Shown in pieces: positions 10,621 through 21,633 of a DNA stretch of 64,000 nucleotides. The first letter of the stretch is position 1. Each line of letters begins with the position of its first letter. Made by a program: the position numbers and the translations under genes. Under the pieces are notes generated by a model. That model was not told where the DNA came from, ran no database searches, and saw only the letters and a program-made list of their open reading frames with translations. Origin of the DNA: Zingiber officinale (lineage: Eukaryota > Streptophyta > Magnoliopsida > Zingiberales > Zingiberaceae); contig NC_056001.1 of NCBI RefSeq assembly GCF_018446385.1, forward strand, positions 9,852,672 to 9,916,671, given 5' to 3'.

Positions 10621-11247
10621 TTAAAGCCGCAGCGAGCGTGGTCTTAGAAAATCCTTTTACGAGCTCTTCTCGATTCATTCCAGCTCCTCCACGGCTCTCT
10701 ACAAGCACGTGATCGCCAGTTCTTGAAGGTTCTTGGAGGCCCAAGTCAAGAGGCGGATCTATTGCAAGAGGAAGAAGTTAGGGTTAGGGTTTTCGCACAT
10801 CTTGTAAGCTTTTGCTTAACTTGTATTTCCCTTTCTTCTTCTTGTATTGAGAGTATTGTAGGGCTTCTCCGCCTTTGGTAGTTACCATAAAGGAGTGTTA
10901 TTCATAGTGGAGGGTGTGTGCGTTGGTGTGGATCCTTGGATTAGTCACCTCTTGTGAGGTGGATACCAAGTAAAATCCTAGTGTTAGCGTTTTGTGTTTG
11001 TTTCTGTATTTTCCGCTGCACATCCAAGAATAAACAAGCAACGCCAAGCAACGAAGCGCAACGAGCGAACGCGACAAGCTATTCACCCCCCCTCTAGCTA
11101 CTTTTGGTCCTAACAAGTGGTATCAGAGCGAGGCCGCTCTTCACCGGAATCATCGCCGGAAGGGTCAAGCATATCAAGAAAAGCTAGAGGGTGAAGAAGT
11201 TGGAGCAAATTCTTCAAGTTCAAGATTTTATCAAGCTCAACTTCAAG

Positions 11248-13036
11248 ATGCAATTCCAAGATGGACTTGGATTTGACACAAGGGTGGCTCCACCATACAC
11301 ATCCACAAGCTTCGATTCTTGGAAATCAAGAATCGAAACCTTTCTTATGATGGAGATAGAGCAATGGTTTGCTCTAATGGAAGGCTTCGAAGCTCCAACA
11401 AACTCCAAGGGCAAGCTACTAAAGAAAAGCAAATGGAGCCTGGAGCAAGCCCAAAGGTGCGAGGCAAATGACAAAGTGACCAAGCTTTTGGTCAATTTAT
11501 TGCCAAGCACCATCCTTTGCAAAATTGGAAAGTTTGAAGATGCAAAGGAGCTATGGAGCAAATTGGCCAAGCTTCATGAAGAGATCCCCTCCACTGTACA
11601 AGATCATGAAGAATCCAGAGAGGGTGACTCTTTGGAGCAAGACCAAGAGGAGGATTCCGAGGTTGAGAGATGCTCAACCTCCGAAGAAGAGGAAATCCAA
11701 GAAGCTTCATCCTCAAGGGAATGCAACGAAGGGAACAAGGAGGGAGCATACTCCTTGTTTCATATTCAAGATGATGAAGCCTCCACCTCTAGGATTGAGG
11801 GGGAGCAATCCTTGGTGACACCGGATCAAGAAGAAGGAGAAGCTTCTACATCCGGGTCAAGAGAAGAAGAGGAGGAAGAAGCTTCTACCTCCACAAGTCA
11901 AGAAAAATCAAATGGAGAAGAATCAAGGTCCGATCAAGAGGAAGCTTCTACCTCCGGATCCAAAGAAAAAGATGTCACCCCTACAAGCAAAGGTATAAAT
12001 ATTTCAATTAATAATAAAAATCATATTATATGCTTTGAATATAGGGAACATGGGCACTACAAGAGCAAGTGCCCTAAATTAGCCAAGAAGAAGGGCCAAG
12101 TGGCACAAAAGGGCAAGGTGAAGCCCAAGGAGGCCATCCCCAACACAAAGAAGAGCAAGGAGCATATTATATGCTTCTCTTGCAATCAAAAGGGGCATTA
12201 TCGTAGTCAATGCCCCAAGGGGAAGAAGAGGGTCAAGGCTCAAGGAGGCACTAGTCAAGGGGGAGCCCAAGGTAAAGAAGAAGGTAACATTTATTGAGCC
12301 TACTCCTTTACATTATGGTAAAAAGCATGATAGGTCTAACTTTTATCATTTTAATGCAATTTACCATAAGAATAGAAAGCATGAGGGCTTTAAGGAAAAG
12401 CATGTGGCCCTACATGCTAAGACTATCACTCCTAGGGTTAGGAATGTAGGTAAAAGTCTAGGCAATAACTCTAAGGATTTTAGATACAAGCCTAGAAACC
12501 AAAATGCTCATGGACTTAATGAAAAACCAAATTCTAAGGATTTAATGATAGAAAATCAAGTCTTGAGATCAAGACTTGATAAAATGGAAAAGACCCTAAA
12601 AAGGATGGAAAATATCCTAAAAGGGCAAAATGAGCAAAACCTAGGGCTAGGAAAGTCAAAGCCATCAAATAGCCATAGAGGTTTGGGATACAAACCAAAG
12701 GCTAAGAAGGATGTGCCTAGTTATCATAGGGTTCCATATAGTTATGGAACAAACCCTAGGTTTAGTGGTCAAGTCAAAAATATTAGGGAAGTCATCCCTA
12801 AGAGTATTTTTGCAACAAATGTGACTAAGACTTCTAAGAAGTCAAAGAAGGTCACAAAGAAGGTCACAAGGGAAGAAATCCCTAGGGTTGACCTAGAAAA
12901 TGTGACCAAGGCTTCTAAGAAGCCCAACAAGGTCACTAGGAAGGTATCTAGGGAAGTTATCCCTAGTGAGTACCTAGAGCATCCAAGGAGCACAAATAGG
13001 TGTTGGGTTCCTAGGAGCATCTTCTCTATCCCATAA
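11248..13036 (+). pseudogene. Element I gag-like protein, one frameshift
   Basis: From the ATG at 11248 the frame reads MQFQDGLGFD, then SFDSWKSRIETFLMME and LEGFEAP-like capsid text related to element III gag. The UBN2 half is replaced by a long acidic Ser/Glu/Thr-rich stretch with repeated EEASTS. Two zinc knuckles follow: CFEYREHGHYKSKC, whose second Cys is Tyr, and an intact CFSCNQKGHYRSQC. The frame ends at 12297, but coding text continues in the +1 frame from about 12265 (KKVTFIEPTP, later ENQVLRSRLDKMEKTLKRM, a coiled coil) to the TAA at 13034, just after CWVPRSIFSIP. So a single frameshift near 12280 splits it. No pol domain follows. Confidence 0.8.
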
Positions 13037-15370
13037 ATGGGTTAGAGAGTGTCAACTCCAATTAGAAGGGTAGTTAACCCAACTTTGAGGAAATTGACAC
13101 TCAAGGAGCATTTTCAAGGTTTTGCTAACCTTTGAAAATGAAATGGAACTATTATTTACTCCTTGAAAGAGTAAAATGTGCCTAGTGGTGAAAATTTGAT
13201 TTTAATCTTAAAAGGCACATATTGGGAAATTCATAAGAGCTACCAAGTTGGGATTTTGGTATGTTCTTAGAAAATTAAAGGAAATTGAAGCTTTATGTTG
13301 AAGTGCTACTTTTGTGGAAAAATGAAATATGCCAACATTTGAGGATATGCTTAATTTCGACTGGCATAAATTAATCAAGGGAATTAGAAATGTCAATTTA
13401 GGTTTTGGCGTTTTCTTGACGCACTTAAGGGCAATCTAGGTTTAAGTTGTAAGTTTAGCTAAGGTTTTAAGGATACTTAGATAGTTAATCTAGGTATATT
13501 TTATTTATGCTAAATCTTGCCATGATTGTTTGCCCATCATATGCCATGACATCATGTCTACTTTTGCATTCATGACTTATTATGAAAAATACAAAAATAC
13601 CATGTCATGACATTCATACATCATGTAGTTATAGGATATTTTCTTTTGAAAATTATTTCTTTTTGATGTATGCCATAACATTATCATGCATTAGTTTAAT
13701 TCCTTGTAATTAAGGACAAAAGGCATTTAACAACACTTACTAACAAGTGACATCCTAGGTGGGTGTCTAATATCTCCAAAATGCCTAGATAGATATGCAT
13801 GATCCCTAGATTAGGGCAAAAACCAAAATCTCTACATCTCACAAAGACCTATAAGATGACTTGTATGTGTTTTAGTGCACATTAGATACAAGTGAGATGT
13901 TAGGATGATGAACAAAACTCAAGATGTTGATTTAGTGCATTCTTTTGAGTTTTAGTTTCATCAAAACACATAGATATGTGTTTTCCCATCATTGGGAAAG
14001 CTAATGTACAAGTCATGTGCATTAAGCCCAAGGAATATGGTGGGATATTGGTTTTGAAAATGTTTTTAAAATGTTTTCGGAAAACCTTGGTGAATGCTAT
14101 CTTTTGATAGTAATCACCATTGAATAGTTAGACACAAACTTGAAGAAAACACTAAAGTTTTTGTAAGTTTTCAAGTTTGTGTCAATCTTTGAAAATATGA
14201 TGTATTTTCATAGAAAACTATTTTTCCTTGATAATATATGCCCTAAACAATGTCTACACGAAATTTCATAATTTTGGATTTTGTAGAATTTTCTAGGGGT
14301 TTCGTTGACTGAAATGGAATTTCAGCAACTATCGAGCTCGATCGATCCATGGATCGATTGGGTGCTGAATCGATCCATGGATCGATTCGGAAGCCATCTC
14401 TGAAAATGGCTGGATCGATCAGCCGATCGATCCAGGTAGTCTGAATCGATCAGTGGATCGATTCAGAAAGGTTCAATCGATTGGAACCCAACTCCAATCG
14501 ATCCAAGTTGCTGATTTTGGCTGGGAAAGCCTGATTTCAGCACTTTGAACCTATTTTAGTCTAGGTAACCATTCCAAACCCTTAAAATACATTTGTATAC
14601 ATAAAAAGGGTGTTTTCGTGTTGAAAACAAGGATGGAATGGTAAAGGAAGACTTCATTGAAGTTTAGGTTGAGGTTTGTTTCAAATTTTGAACATTTGAA
14701 CCTCAAAACTTCTAAATCTGGGTTTCCTAAAGGTTTAGGGATTCCAAGTCATTGTTGGTGCAATGACAGAAGTTACCACCATGTCTTTAGGGGGAGGGAC
14801 TCTTTAAAGACATGAAAATTATTTTTCATGAACCTTGGAAGGTGGTTAACCTTCTGTTGTGAACTTGCTCAAGGTTGAGCATTTAAACTTGAAATGGGGA
14901 TAAATGGGGAGTGGATATCCTCATCATTTCAAGTGGCAACTCAAGTGGTTGAAAATGCTCAAGGTTGGGTATTTGTCAACATTGAGTGAGAAGTTAAGGA
15001 TAATGAAGGGTATGGGACCTTCAATATTGAGTTGATCACATGAGTGAAATTGTGATCACGATGAGCAACTCTTCAGGGGGAGAGTCTTCAACAAATGGAG
15101 TTGTTGAAGTGTGCCCAAAATTGGAGCATAGGTTGATGTGTGTCCAAAGACGGGTTGATGTTTTTTGTAGGGGGTTGATGTGTGCCAATAGGGGGAGAAT
15201 GAAAGGAAGTAAGTTAGGTTTTCATTACCTAGAGGGAGTTTGCCCTCTTAGGGGGAGAATGGAAAGCTTAATTTATGGGTTCATTACCTAGTGGCATGAA
15301 GAAGGAGGCTATAGGATTAGCCTAACTTACATGTGGGATTGTAAGTGTTATTGTGGTATTGTCAAACATC
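13037..15370 (+). other. Non-coding interior of element I
   Basis: No retrotransposon domain is readable on either strand. The first kilobase is AT-rich. Palindromes occur at 14335-14500. Repeated GGGGGAGAATG and TTCATTACCTAG phrases lie at 15190-15290. The stretch ends in the purine tract. Confidence 0.7.
14335..14500. repeat. Palindrome cluster in the element I interior
   Basis: Four palindromes with changing flanks: TCGATCGATCCATGGATCGA, GAATCGATCCATGGATCGAT, TGGATCGATCAGCCGATCGA and GAATCGATCAGTGGATCGAT. This is the same core as in the LTRs, but outside them. Confidence 0.9.
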
Positions 15371-15384
15371 AAAAAGGGGGAGAT

Positions 15385-16884
15385 TGTTGGTGCAATATCC
15401 CTCAGGTCAAGGGTGACCTGGTTAACCAAGCTGAGTCTTGGTTAGGGTTTAGATGTTTGACAATAAGATATTGATTGAAGAAGAGTCAAGTAGGTCAAGG
15501 TTGACTGGATACTTGACTGGGAAGTCCTAACTGGAATGTTAGGCAGAAGGAAGTCCTAGTGAGTGAAGCTAGGAAGAAGGAAATCCTGGTGAGTGAAGCC
15601 AGGTGAAAGTCCTAGTGAGTGAAGCTAGGCAGAAGGAAATCCTGGTGAGTGAAGCCAGGTGAAAGTCCTAGTGAGTGAAGCTAGGCAGAAGGAAATCCTG
15701 GTGAGTGAAGTCCTAGTGAGTGAAGCTAGGCAGATGGAAACCCCTAGTGAGTGAAGCTAGGTGAAAGTCCTGGTGAGTGAAGCCAGGCAAGGGAAAATCC
15801 AGATGGATCAAGGATGATCGGACATCTGGTGTTGGGAAGTCCAAGTAGGTCAAAGGATTGACTGGATACTTGGCAAGGAAGGAAGTCCAGATGGGTCAAG
15901 GTTGACCAGACATCTGGTGGAAGTCCAAGTAGGTCAATGGAGTGACCGGATACTTGGCACGACGAGTAAAAGTCCAAGTGGGTCAAAGGGATTGACCGGA
16001 CACTTGGTGGGGAGTCCTGGCAGGTCAAGGGAGTGACCAGATGCGAGGCATGATGTACCAACAGGTCAAGGTTGACCGGATGTTGGTTAGGGAGGTTTGG
16101 GACTTGGTTTTGGGTAAAAATCAAGTGCTGGATCGATCTGTGGATCGAACAGAAAGCTTCTGGATCGATCCGTGGATCGATCCAGAGGTCCCGATCGATC
16201 AGCCGATCGATCGGGACGATGCTGCTTCGCGCGATAAGCGCTGGATCGATCCGTGGATCGATCCAGGCGCGTTTCCAGAGCACAGAGGCGCTCTGGATCG
16301 ATCCGTGGATCGATCCAAAGCCTCCCCGATCGATTCGGAACATTTGAATCGATCGGGATCCGACCGTTGCGTCGGGTTTAAAGCCGCAGGCGAGCGTGGT
16401 CTTAGAAAATCCTTTCACGAGCTCTTCTCAGATTCATTCCAGCTCCTCCACAGCTCTCTACAAGCACGTGATCGCCAATTCTTGAAGGTTCTTGGAGGCT
16501 GTCCAAGTCAAGAGGCGGATCTATTGCAAGAGGAAGAAGTTAGGGTTAGGGTTTTTACTGCACATCTTGTAAGCTTTTGCTTAACTTGTATTTCCCTTTC
16601 TTCTTCTTGTATTGAGAGTGTTGTAGGGCTTCTCCGCCTTTGGTAGTTACCATAAAGGAGTGTTATTCATAGTGGAGGGTGTGTGCGTTGGTGTGGATCC
16701 TTGGATTAGTCACCTCTTGTGAGGTGGATACCAAGTAAAATCCTAGTGTTAGCGTTTTGTGTTTGTTTCTGTATTTTCCGCTGCACATCCAAGAAGAAAC
16801 AAGCAACGCCAAGCAACGAAGCGCACCGAGCGAACGCGACAAGCTATTCACCCCCCCCCCCTCTAGCTACTTTTGGTCCTAACA
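15385..16884 (+). repeat. Element I 3' LTR (1500 bp)
   Basis: Same architecture as the 5' copy: hairpin array at about 15485-16095 and palindromes at 16130-16360. A run of ten C sits near the end where the left copy has six. Confidence 0.95.
16130..16360. repeat. Palindrome cluster, element I 3' LTR
   Basis: Near-perfect palindromes (for example CTGGATCGATCCGTGGATCG and its completion; CCCGATCGATCAGCCGATCG) occupy the same position as 10365-10620 but with different flanking arms, spacing and number. Confidence 0.9.
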
Positions 16885-17718
16885 TTTTGTTCCTGTCGAC
16901 TCGTCAGCTTTGGTCTCTCGACACAAAGGACCTCCACCTCGCAAGGGTGGCAAAGGACACCCTTGGTGTGATCATTGCCACCGACCGGGACACACGATTG
17001 ATAAATGCTGGAGTCTACATGGTCGTCCTCCTCGTGCTGCTCAGATTGTTCAGAGTTTTGTTGCTCCTTCAGCTTCCACCTCATAGTTAACACCTGATTC
17101 GACTTCAACACCTTCCTATACTGACTTTCTGAAATGGTTTGAGGATCGACAGGCTTTGGGTTCCACTGCTACCATTGCAGACACTGGTACTTCCTTTGCT
17201 GGCATATCTCGTTCTTCGGGTCCTTGGGTTCTTGATTCGGGGGTCACCGATCATATCACCGGTAATAAATCCCTTTTTTCCTCTCTCACTACTTCTGATA
17301 ATTTACCAATGGTCACCATGGCCAATAGTTCACAAACTCAATCCCAGGGTATTGGTATTGTTCATCCTTCTTCATCTCTTTCAATTCATAATGTTCTTTA
17401 TGTTCCCGGCGCTCCTTTTAATTTATTGTCGATAAGTCAACTTACTCGATCTCTTGATTGTGTCATTTCTTTTACTAAGATGTCTGTTTCCTTACGGGAC
17501 CGGAATACGGGGAGGATGATTGGCTTCAGATGTGAATCTCATGGCCTATATCGGCTTCAACAACCCTCTTTTGTTGGTTCGGCGGCGGCATCTCCACTTC
17601 TTATTCATGCTCAGTTGGGACATCCAGGTCTTAATAAGTTGAAACAATTACATCCTAGTCTTTCTCACTTAGAGTCTTTATCTTGTGCGTCTTGTCAATT
17701 AGGTAAGCATGTTCGTAG
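16885..17718 (+). pseudogene. Copia A zinc knuckle, protease and pre-integrase region
   Basis: After element I the frame resumes with FVPVDSSALVSRHKGPP, a zinc knuckle WCDHCHRPGHTIDKCW (C-X2-C-X4-H-X4-C) and SLHGRPPRA. A TAG at about 17085 interrupts. From 17156 an aspartic protease reads GPWVLDSGVTDHITG (catalytic D-S-G), then NVLYVPGAPFNLLSISQL. The GAG-pre-integrase motif LIHAQLGHPGLNKLKQL and CASCQLGKHVR follow. It stops at the codon for the next Ser, where element II is inserted; SFSPRIESR resumes at 19405. Confidence 0.9.
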
Positions 17719-17914
17719 TGTTGGTGCAACCTTAGGTCAAGGTTGACTTGGGTGACCCGACTCGAGTTGACCTGACTCGAGGTATATTTTGATGTTTGAC
17801 AAGAATAGAGAAGTTGTATTTTGATTTTTGACAAGAATAGGAACTTGGGGGATTGTGGGTGCAACCTTTGGTCAAGGTTGACCTGGTTGACCCGACTTGA
17901 GTTGACCTGATTCG

Positions 17915-18179
17915 GGAAAAGTCCAAGTATGGAGACTTGGCACGGAAAAGTCCAAGCAGGGAACTTGGCACGGAAAAGTCCAAGCAGGGAGCTTGGTATG
18001 GAAAAGTCCAAGCAGGGAGCTTGGCACGGGAAAAAGTCCAAGTATGGAGACTTGGCACAGGAAAAGTCCAAGTATGGGGACTTGGCACGGAAAAGTCCAA
18101 GCAGGGAGCTTGGCACGGGAAAAGTCCAAGCAGGGAGCTTGGCACGGGGAAAAGTCCAAGTATGGAAGCTTGGCATGGG
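17915..18179 (+). repeat. Nine-unit hairpin minisatellite in element II
   Basis: Units of 27-30 bp follow AAAAGTCCAAGCAGGGAG then CTTGGCACGG. Two variants alternate: CCAAGC...GCTTGG and CCAAGT...ACTTGG, so the sixth stem pair changes together on both arms. Confidence 0.93.
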
Positions 18180-18450
18180 AGGTCGGAGAGGGCTCGGTAG
18201 CTCGTTCTCCGGACTAGGTCAGAGAGGGCTCGGTAGCTCGTTCTCTGGACCGGACGTGGAAGTCGGAGAGGGCTCGGTAGCTCGTTCTCCGGACTAGGTC
18301 AGAGAGGGCTCGGTAGCTCGTTCTCCGGACTAGGTCAGAGAGGGCTCGGTAGCTCGTTCTCTGGACCGGACGAAGTCGGAGAGGGCTCGGTAGCTCGTTC
18401 TCCGGACTAGGTCAGAGAGGGCTCGGTAGCTCGTTCTCTAGACTAGGAAG
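18180..18450 (+). repeat. Seven-unit GAGAGGGCTCGGTAGC minisatellite in element II
   Basis: Units of about 36-45 bp (GAGAGGGCTCGGTAGCTCGT then TCTC plus CCGGACTAGGTCA or TGGACCGGACG). The reverse complement is the array in both element III LTRs. Confidence 0.95.
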
Positions 18451-18494
18451 ACGTTAGGGTTTAGGGCTGGGAAGCTCTAAAACCAACAGAGGCA

Positions 18495-18790
18495 TTGGAT
18501 CGGTCTGTTGACCGATCCAGTGATACTTTGGCTGTCTGGATCGGTCTGTCGACCGATCCAGTGATACCTTAGTTATCTGATCGGTCTCGTGACCGATCAG
18601 TAACCACACAGTAGCTCTCTGTGGGTTATCTGATCAGCGATGGGATTCAGAAAACAATAGGGGATCGGTCCGTGGACCGATCCATCTATAGGCCGATCGG
18701 TCCACAGACCGATCAGGATCGCAACCAACTCTCTGTGAGAGTTGGGATCGGTCTGGGGACCGATCAGGGTGGAGCCTGATCGGTCCAGGC
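18495..18790. repeat. Palindrome cluster (GATCGGTC type), element II LTR
   Basis: Eight or so inverted pairs of GATCGGTC and GACCGATC with matching outer bases, for example CTGGATCGGTC/GACCGATCCAG and CTGATCGGTC/GACCGATCAG. Confidence 0.9.
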
Positions 18791-19402
18791 CTAGCCGTTG
18801 AGTCACAACGGCTAGATTTCTGCTTCTTCTTTGTCTTCTTCGCAGGTTCAGGATATAATGGGCCTCTACATCAACAGTGCTGCTAACTTACTACTCTTGA
18901 CTGCGATCTGAGCTTTGTTGAGCTCTCCATTGCTGAAGCTTCGTGTGAGCTTCCCTCGGCTGGACTCCAACTGATCAGTTGCTGTTGTGGTTGGCATCCA
19001 TGAAGTTGCTGCTTCATCAACAGTCGACAAGAAGGCAAGCAAACTAGTGTTTTTACATTCATATTGTTCTTGGCTTCTTGCTGTATTTCTTGTACGCTGA
19101 TCTTGCTGTTGCAAGAGAGATTGTGGCGAGGTTTCTCCACCCAGAAGGAGTTTTTATTAGCCGGTTTTCCCGGATCTCATCCACTGACGGATTGATAGGA
19201 TTCGTCCACCTTACGGACACGCCGAAGAGTAGGAGTATCATCTCCGAACCTCGTTATATCGTCGCGTTTGAGGTTTGATCTTCTCCATTTTCGTTTCTAC
19301 TTTTTATTTCCGATGCGCTAACTCAAATTGTAGGAAGAAACGAGAATTTGGGGTCGGCTATTCACACCTCCCCTCTCTAGCCGCTATTCGAAGGTCCTAA
19401 TA

Positions 19403-20253
19403 TGTAGTTCTTTTCTCCGCGTATTGAGAGTCGGGCTATGTCTCCTTTTGGTTTGGTTCATTCTGATGTTTGGGGTCCGAGTCGTGTTTCTTCTACAATG
19501 GGGTCAAGGTATTTTGTTACTTTTATAGACGATTTTTCCCGTTGTACATGGCTATATCTAATGAAAGATCGTTCAGAATTATTTTCTATTTTTGAATCCT
19601 TTTTCCTTCAAATAAAAACTCAATTTGGTACTTCCCTTCGAACTTTACAAAGTGATAATGCACACGAGTATTTGTCTACTCAGTTTCGTACCTTCTTGAC
19701 ATCTCATGGTGTGCTGCATCGCACGTCTTGCCCTCATACCCCTCAACTGAATGGGATTGCAGAACGCAAGAATCGTCATCTCCTTGAAACCACTCGGACC
19801 CTTCTTCTCCATTCTCATGTCCCTCATCAGTTTTGGGGTGATGCCGTACTTACTGCGTGTTATCTTATCAATCGCATGCCTTCATCCACTCTCCAGGGTA
19901 AAATACCTCATCAGGTACTTTATCCACATCAGTCCCTTCATCCTCTACCACCTCGGGTCTTTGGTTCTATTTGTTTTGTTCATGCTCTTGATCCCGGCAT
20001 TGACAAACTATCTCCTCGGTCTCATAAGTGTGTCTTCCTTGGGTACCCGCGGTCTCAGAAAGGGTACAAGTGTTATTCCCCTACTCTTCGTTGGTACTTC
20101 ATCTCTGCTGATGTCACATTCTTCGAGTCGGTTTCTTTTTTTGGTCCTTCCGCTTCACAGGTCGAGGTTTCTCCCTCTCCACCTCCACCAGTGACTATCT
20201 TTTATCCTCCGGAGGCGCCTCTATCACCTCCAGCCTCGTCTCCTCCTTTGTAG
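19403..20253 (+). pseudogene. Copia A integrase
   Basis: Resumes the frame with FSPRIESRAMSPFGLVHSDV (first catalytic Asp in LVHSDVWGP), then FVTFIDDFSRCTWLYLM, RTLQSDNAHEYLS (second Asp), CPHTPQLNGIAERKNRHLLE (catalytic Glu) and KCVFLGYPRSQKGYKCY. All three D-D-E residues are present. A TAG at about 20251 after SPPASSPPL interrupts the linker before RT. Confidence 0.93.
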
Positions 20254-20280
20254 GTTTATCAGCGTCGTCCTCGTTCTGCT

Positions 20281-21633
20281 TTGCCGCCGACCAACACTGA
20301 CACTGCTGTGGGCACATCTTTGGAGCCAAGTCCTTCGTCGTTTCCTCCGGTCCCATCTCCTGACTCTGATGTTCCTATTGCACTTCGAAAGGGTATGCAT
20401 TCCACTCGTAATCCTTCTCCTCACTATGTTTCTTTAAGCTATCATCGTCTTTCCCCATCCTATTATTATTGTCTGTCTTCCTTGTCGTCTGTTTCTGTTC
20501 CAAAGACTGCAGGTGATGTCTTTGCCCATCCAGGATGGAAACAGGCTATGCTTGATGAAATGAGTGCCCTACAAAGCAGTGGGACTTGGGACCTCGTTCC
20601 TCTACCTCCCGGGAAGTCAATGGTTGGTTGTCGATGGGTGTTTACGGTGAAAGTTGGTGTAGACGACACGGTTGATCGGCTTAAGGCTCGTCTTGTCGCT
20701 AAAGGCTATACTCAGGTATTTGGATTGGATTATGGCGACACTTTTTCTCCTGTTGCCAAGATGTCTTCTGTGCGTCTTTTTCTGTCTATTGCTGCAATTC
20801 GCCATTGGCCCCTTCATCAGTTGGACATCAAAAATGCATTCTTACATGGTGACCTGCTCGAGGAAGTCTACATGGAGCAACCTCCGTGTTTTGTTGCTCA
20901 GGGGGAGTCTTCTGGTCTTGTATGTCGCTTGCAGAAATCTTTATATGGTCTCAAGCAGTCACCCAGAGCATGGTTCAGTAGATTTAGTACCATAATTCAA
21001 CAGTTTGGCATGACTCGAAGCGTGGCTGATCATTCTATTTTTTATCGTCACTCATCTACTGGTTGCATCTATATAGTGGTTTATGTTGATGATATTGTCA
21101 TCACAGGTAATGATCATCTTGGAATTTCACAAGTAAAACAACATATTTTCAAACATTTCCAGACAAAAGATCTCGACAAACTCAAATATTTTCTAGGGAT
21201 AGAAGTGGCACAGTCTAAAGATGGGATCATTATATCCCAAAGGAAGTATACAATGAATATTCTGGAAGAAACAGGAATGTTAAACTCAAAGACAGTCGAC
21301 AATCCCATGGATCCTAATGTCAAGCTCCTACCAAATCAGGGGGAGCCTCTTTCAGATCCTGAACGGTATAGGCGATTGGTAGGGAAACCAAGCTACCTTA
21401 CTGTCACTCGTCCGAATATCTCATTTGCAGTGAGTGTAGTAAGTCAGTTTCTTAACTCTCCATGTAAAGAACATTGGGATGCAGTAACTCGCATTGTTCG
21501 ATATATCAGAGGTGCACCAGGAAAGGGTCTTTTATATGAAGACAAAGGACATACTCAAGTCGTAGGGTATTCTGATGCAGATTGGGCAGGATCTCCCTCT
21601 GATAGAAGGTCCACTTCTGGATTTTGTATATTT
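20281..21633 (+). pseudogene. Copia A reverse transcriptase and RNase H start
   Basis: Copia RT motifs are in order: WDLVPLPPGKSMVGCRWVF, KARLVAKGYTQVFGLDYGDT, HQLDIKNAFLHGDL (motif A Asp present), VCRLQKSLYGLKQSPRAWF and VVYVDDIVITG (YVDD box). The RNase H start is YSDADWAGSPSDRRSTSGFC. The frame is open until it is cut after FCIF by element III. The remaining RNase H continues at 42691 with VGGNLISWKNKKQN. This is the best preserved part of copia A. Confidence 0.95.

Larger units (their letters stand above)
9616..11115 (+). repeat. Element I 5' LTR (1500 bp)
   Basis: In order: start TGTTGGTGCAATATCC, hairpin array (9716-10335), palindrome cluster (10365-10620), a U5-like part with CTTCTTGTATTGAGAG, and the end CTACTTTTGGTCCTAACA. 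The flanking parts match the right LTR closely but the palindrome cluster does not. Confidence 0.95.
9616..16884 (+). mobile_element. Element I: gag-only LTR retrotransposon, no pol
   Basis: LTRs at 9616-11115 and 15385-16884 are both exactly 1500 bp and run TGTTGGTGCAA...CCTAACA. The target duplication ttttg is perfect (9611-9615 and 16885-16889). The PBS AGTGGTATCAGAGC starts at 11116 and the purine tract AAAAAGGGGGAGA ends at 15383. The 4.27 kb interior encodes only a gag-like frame (11248-13036). The rest has no protease, integrase, RT or RNase H. Its gag layout (capsid, zinc knuckle, coiled coil, WVPR-IF end) parallels element III, so a III-like element may have mobilised it. It splits copia A gag. 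Confidence 0.93.
17719..19402 (+). mobile_element. Element II: recombinant LTR remnant (near-solo LTR)
   Basis: It starts TGTTGGTGCAACC at 17719 and ends GGTCCTAATA at 19402 (CA has become TA). Flanks are cgtag (17714-17718) and tgtag (19403-19407), a 5 bp duplication with one change. A second LTR start, TGTGGGTGCAACC, occurs at 17854, just after a purine run GGGGGATT and the phrase TTTTTGACAAG. The piece is thus a truncated first LTR (about 130 bp), a scrap of internal 3' sequence with its purine tract, and one full LTR of 1549 bp. The LTR is related to element III's, sharing the 38-45 bp GAGCTACCGAGCCC minisatellite. Confidence 0.85.

Noticed and set aside
10270-10744. Frames rich in RSxDRS and IDPRID peptides
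   Set aside because: Direct translation of the GATC palindromes in several frames; the same occurs at 15744-16646 and 52567-52755.
17915-18300. CRISPR-like regular repeats
   Set aside because: Units abut with no unique spacers, the genome is a plant, and the array lies inside an LTR.
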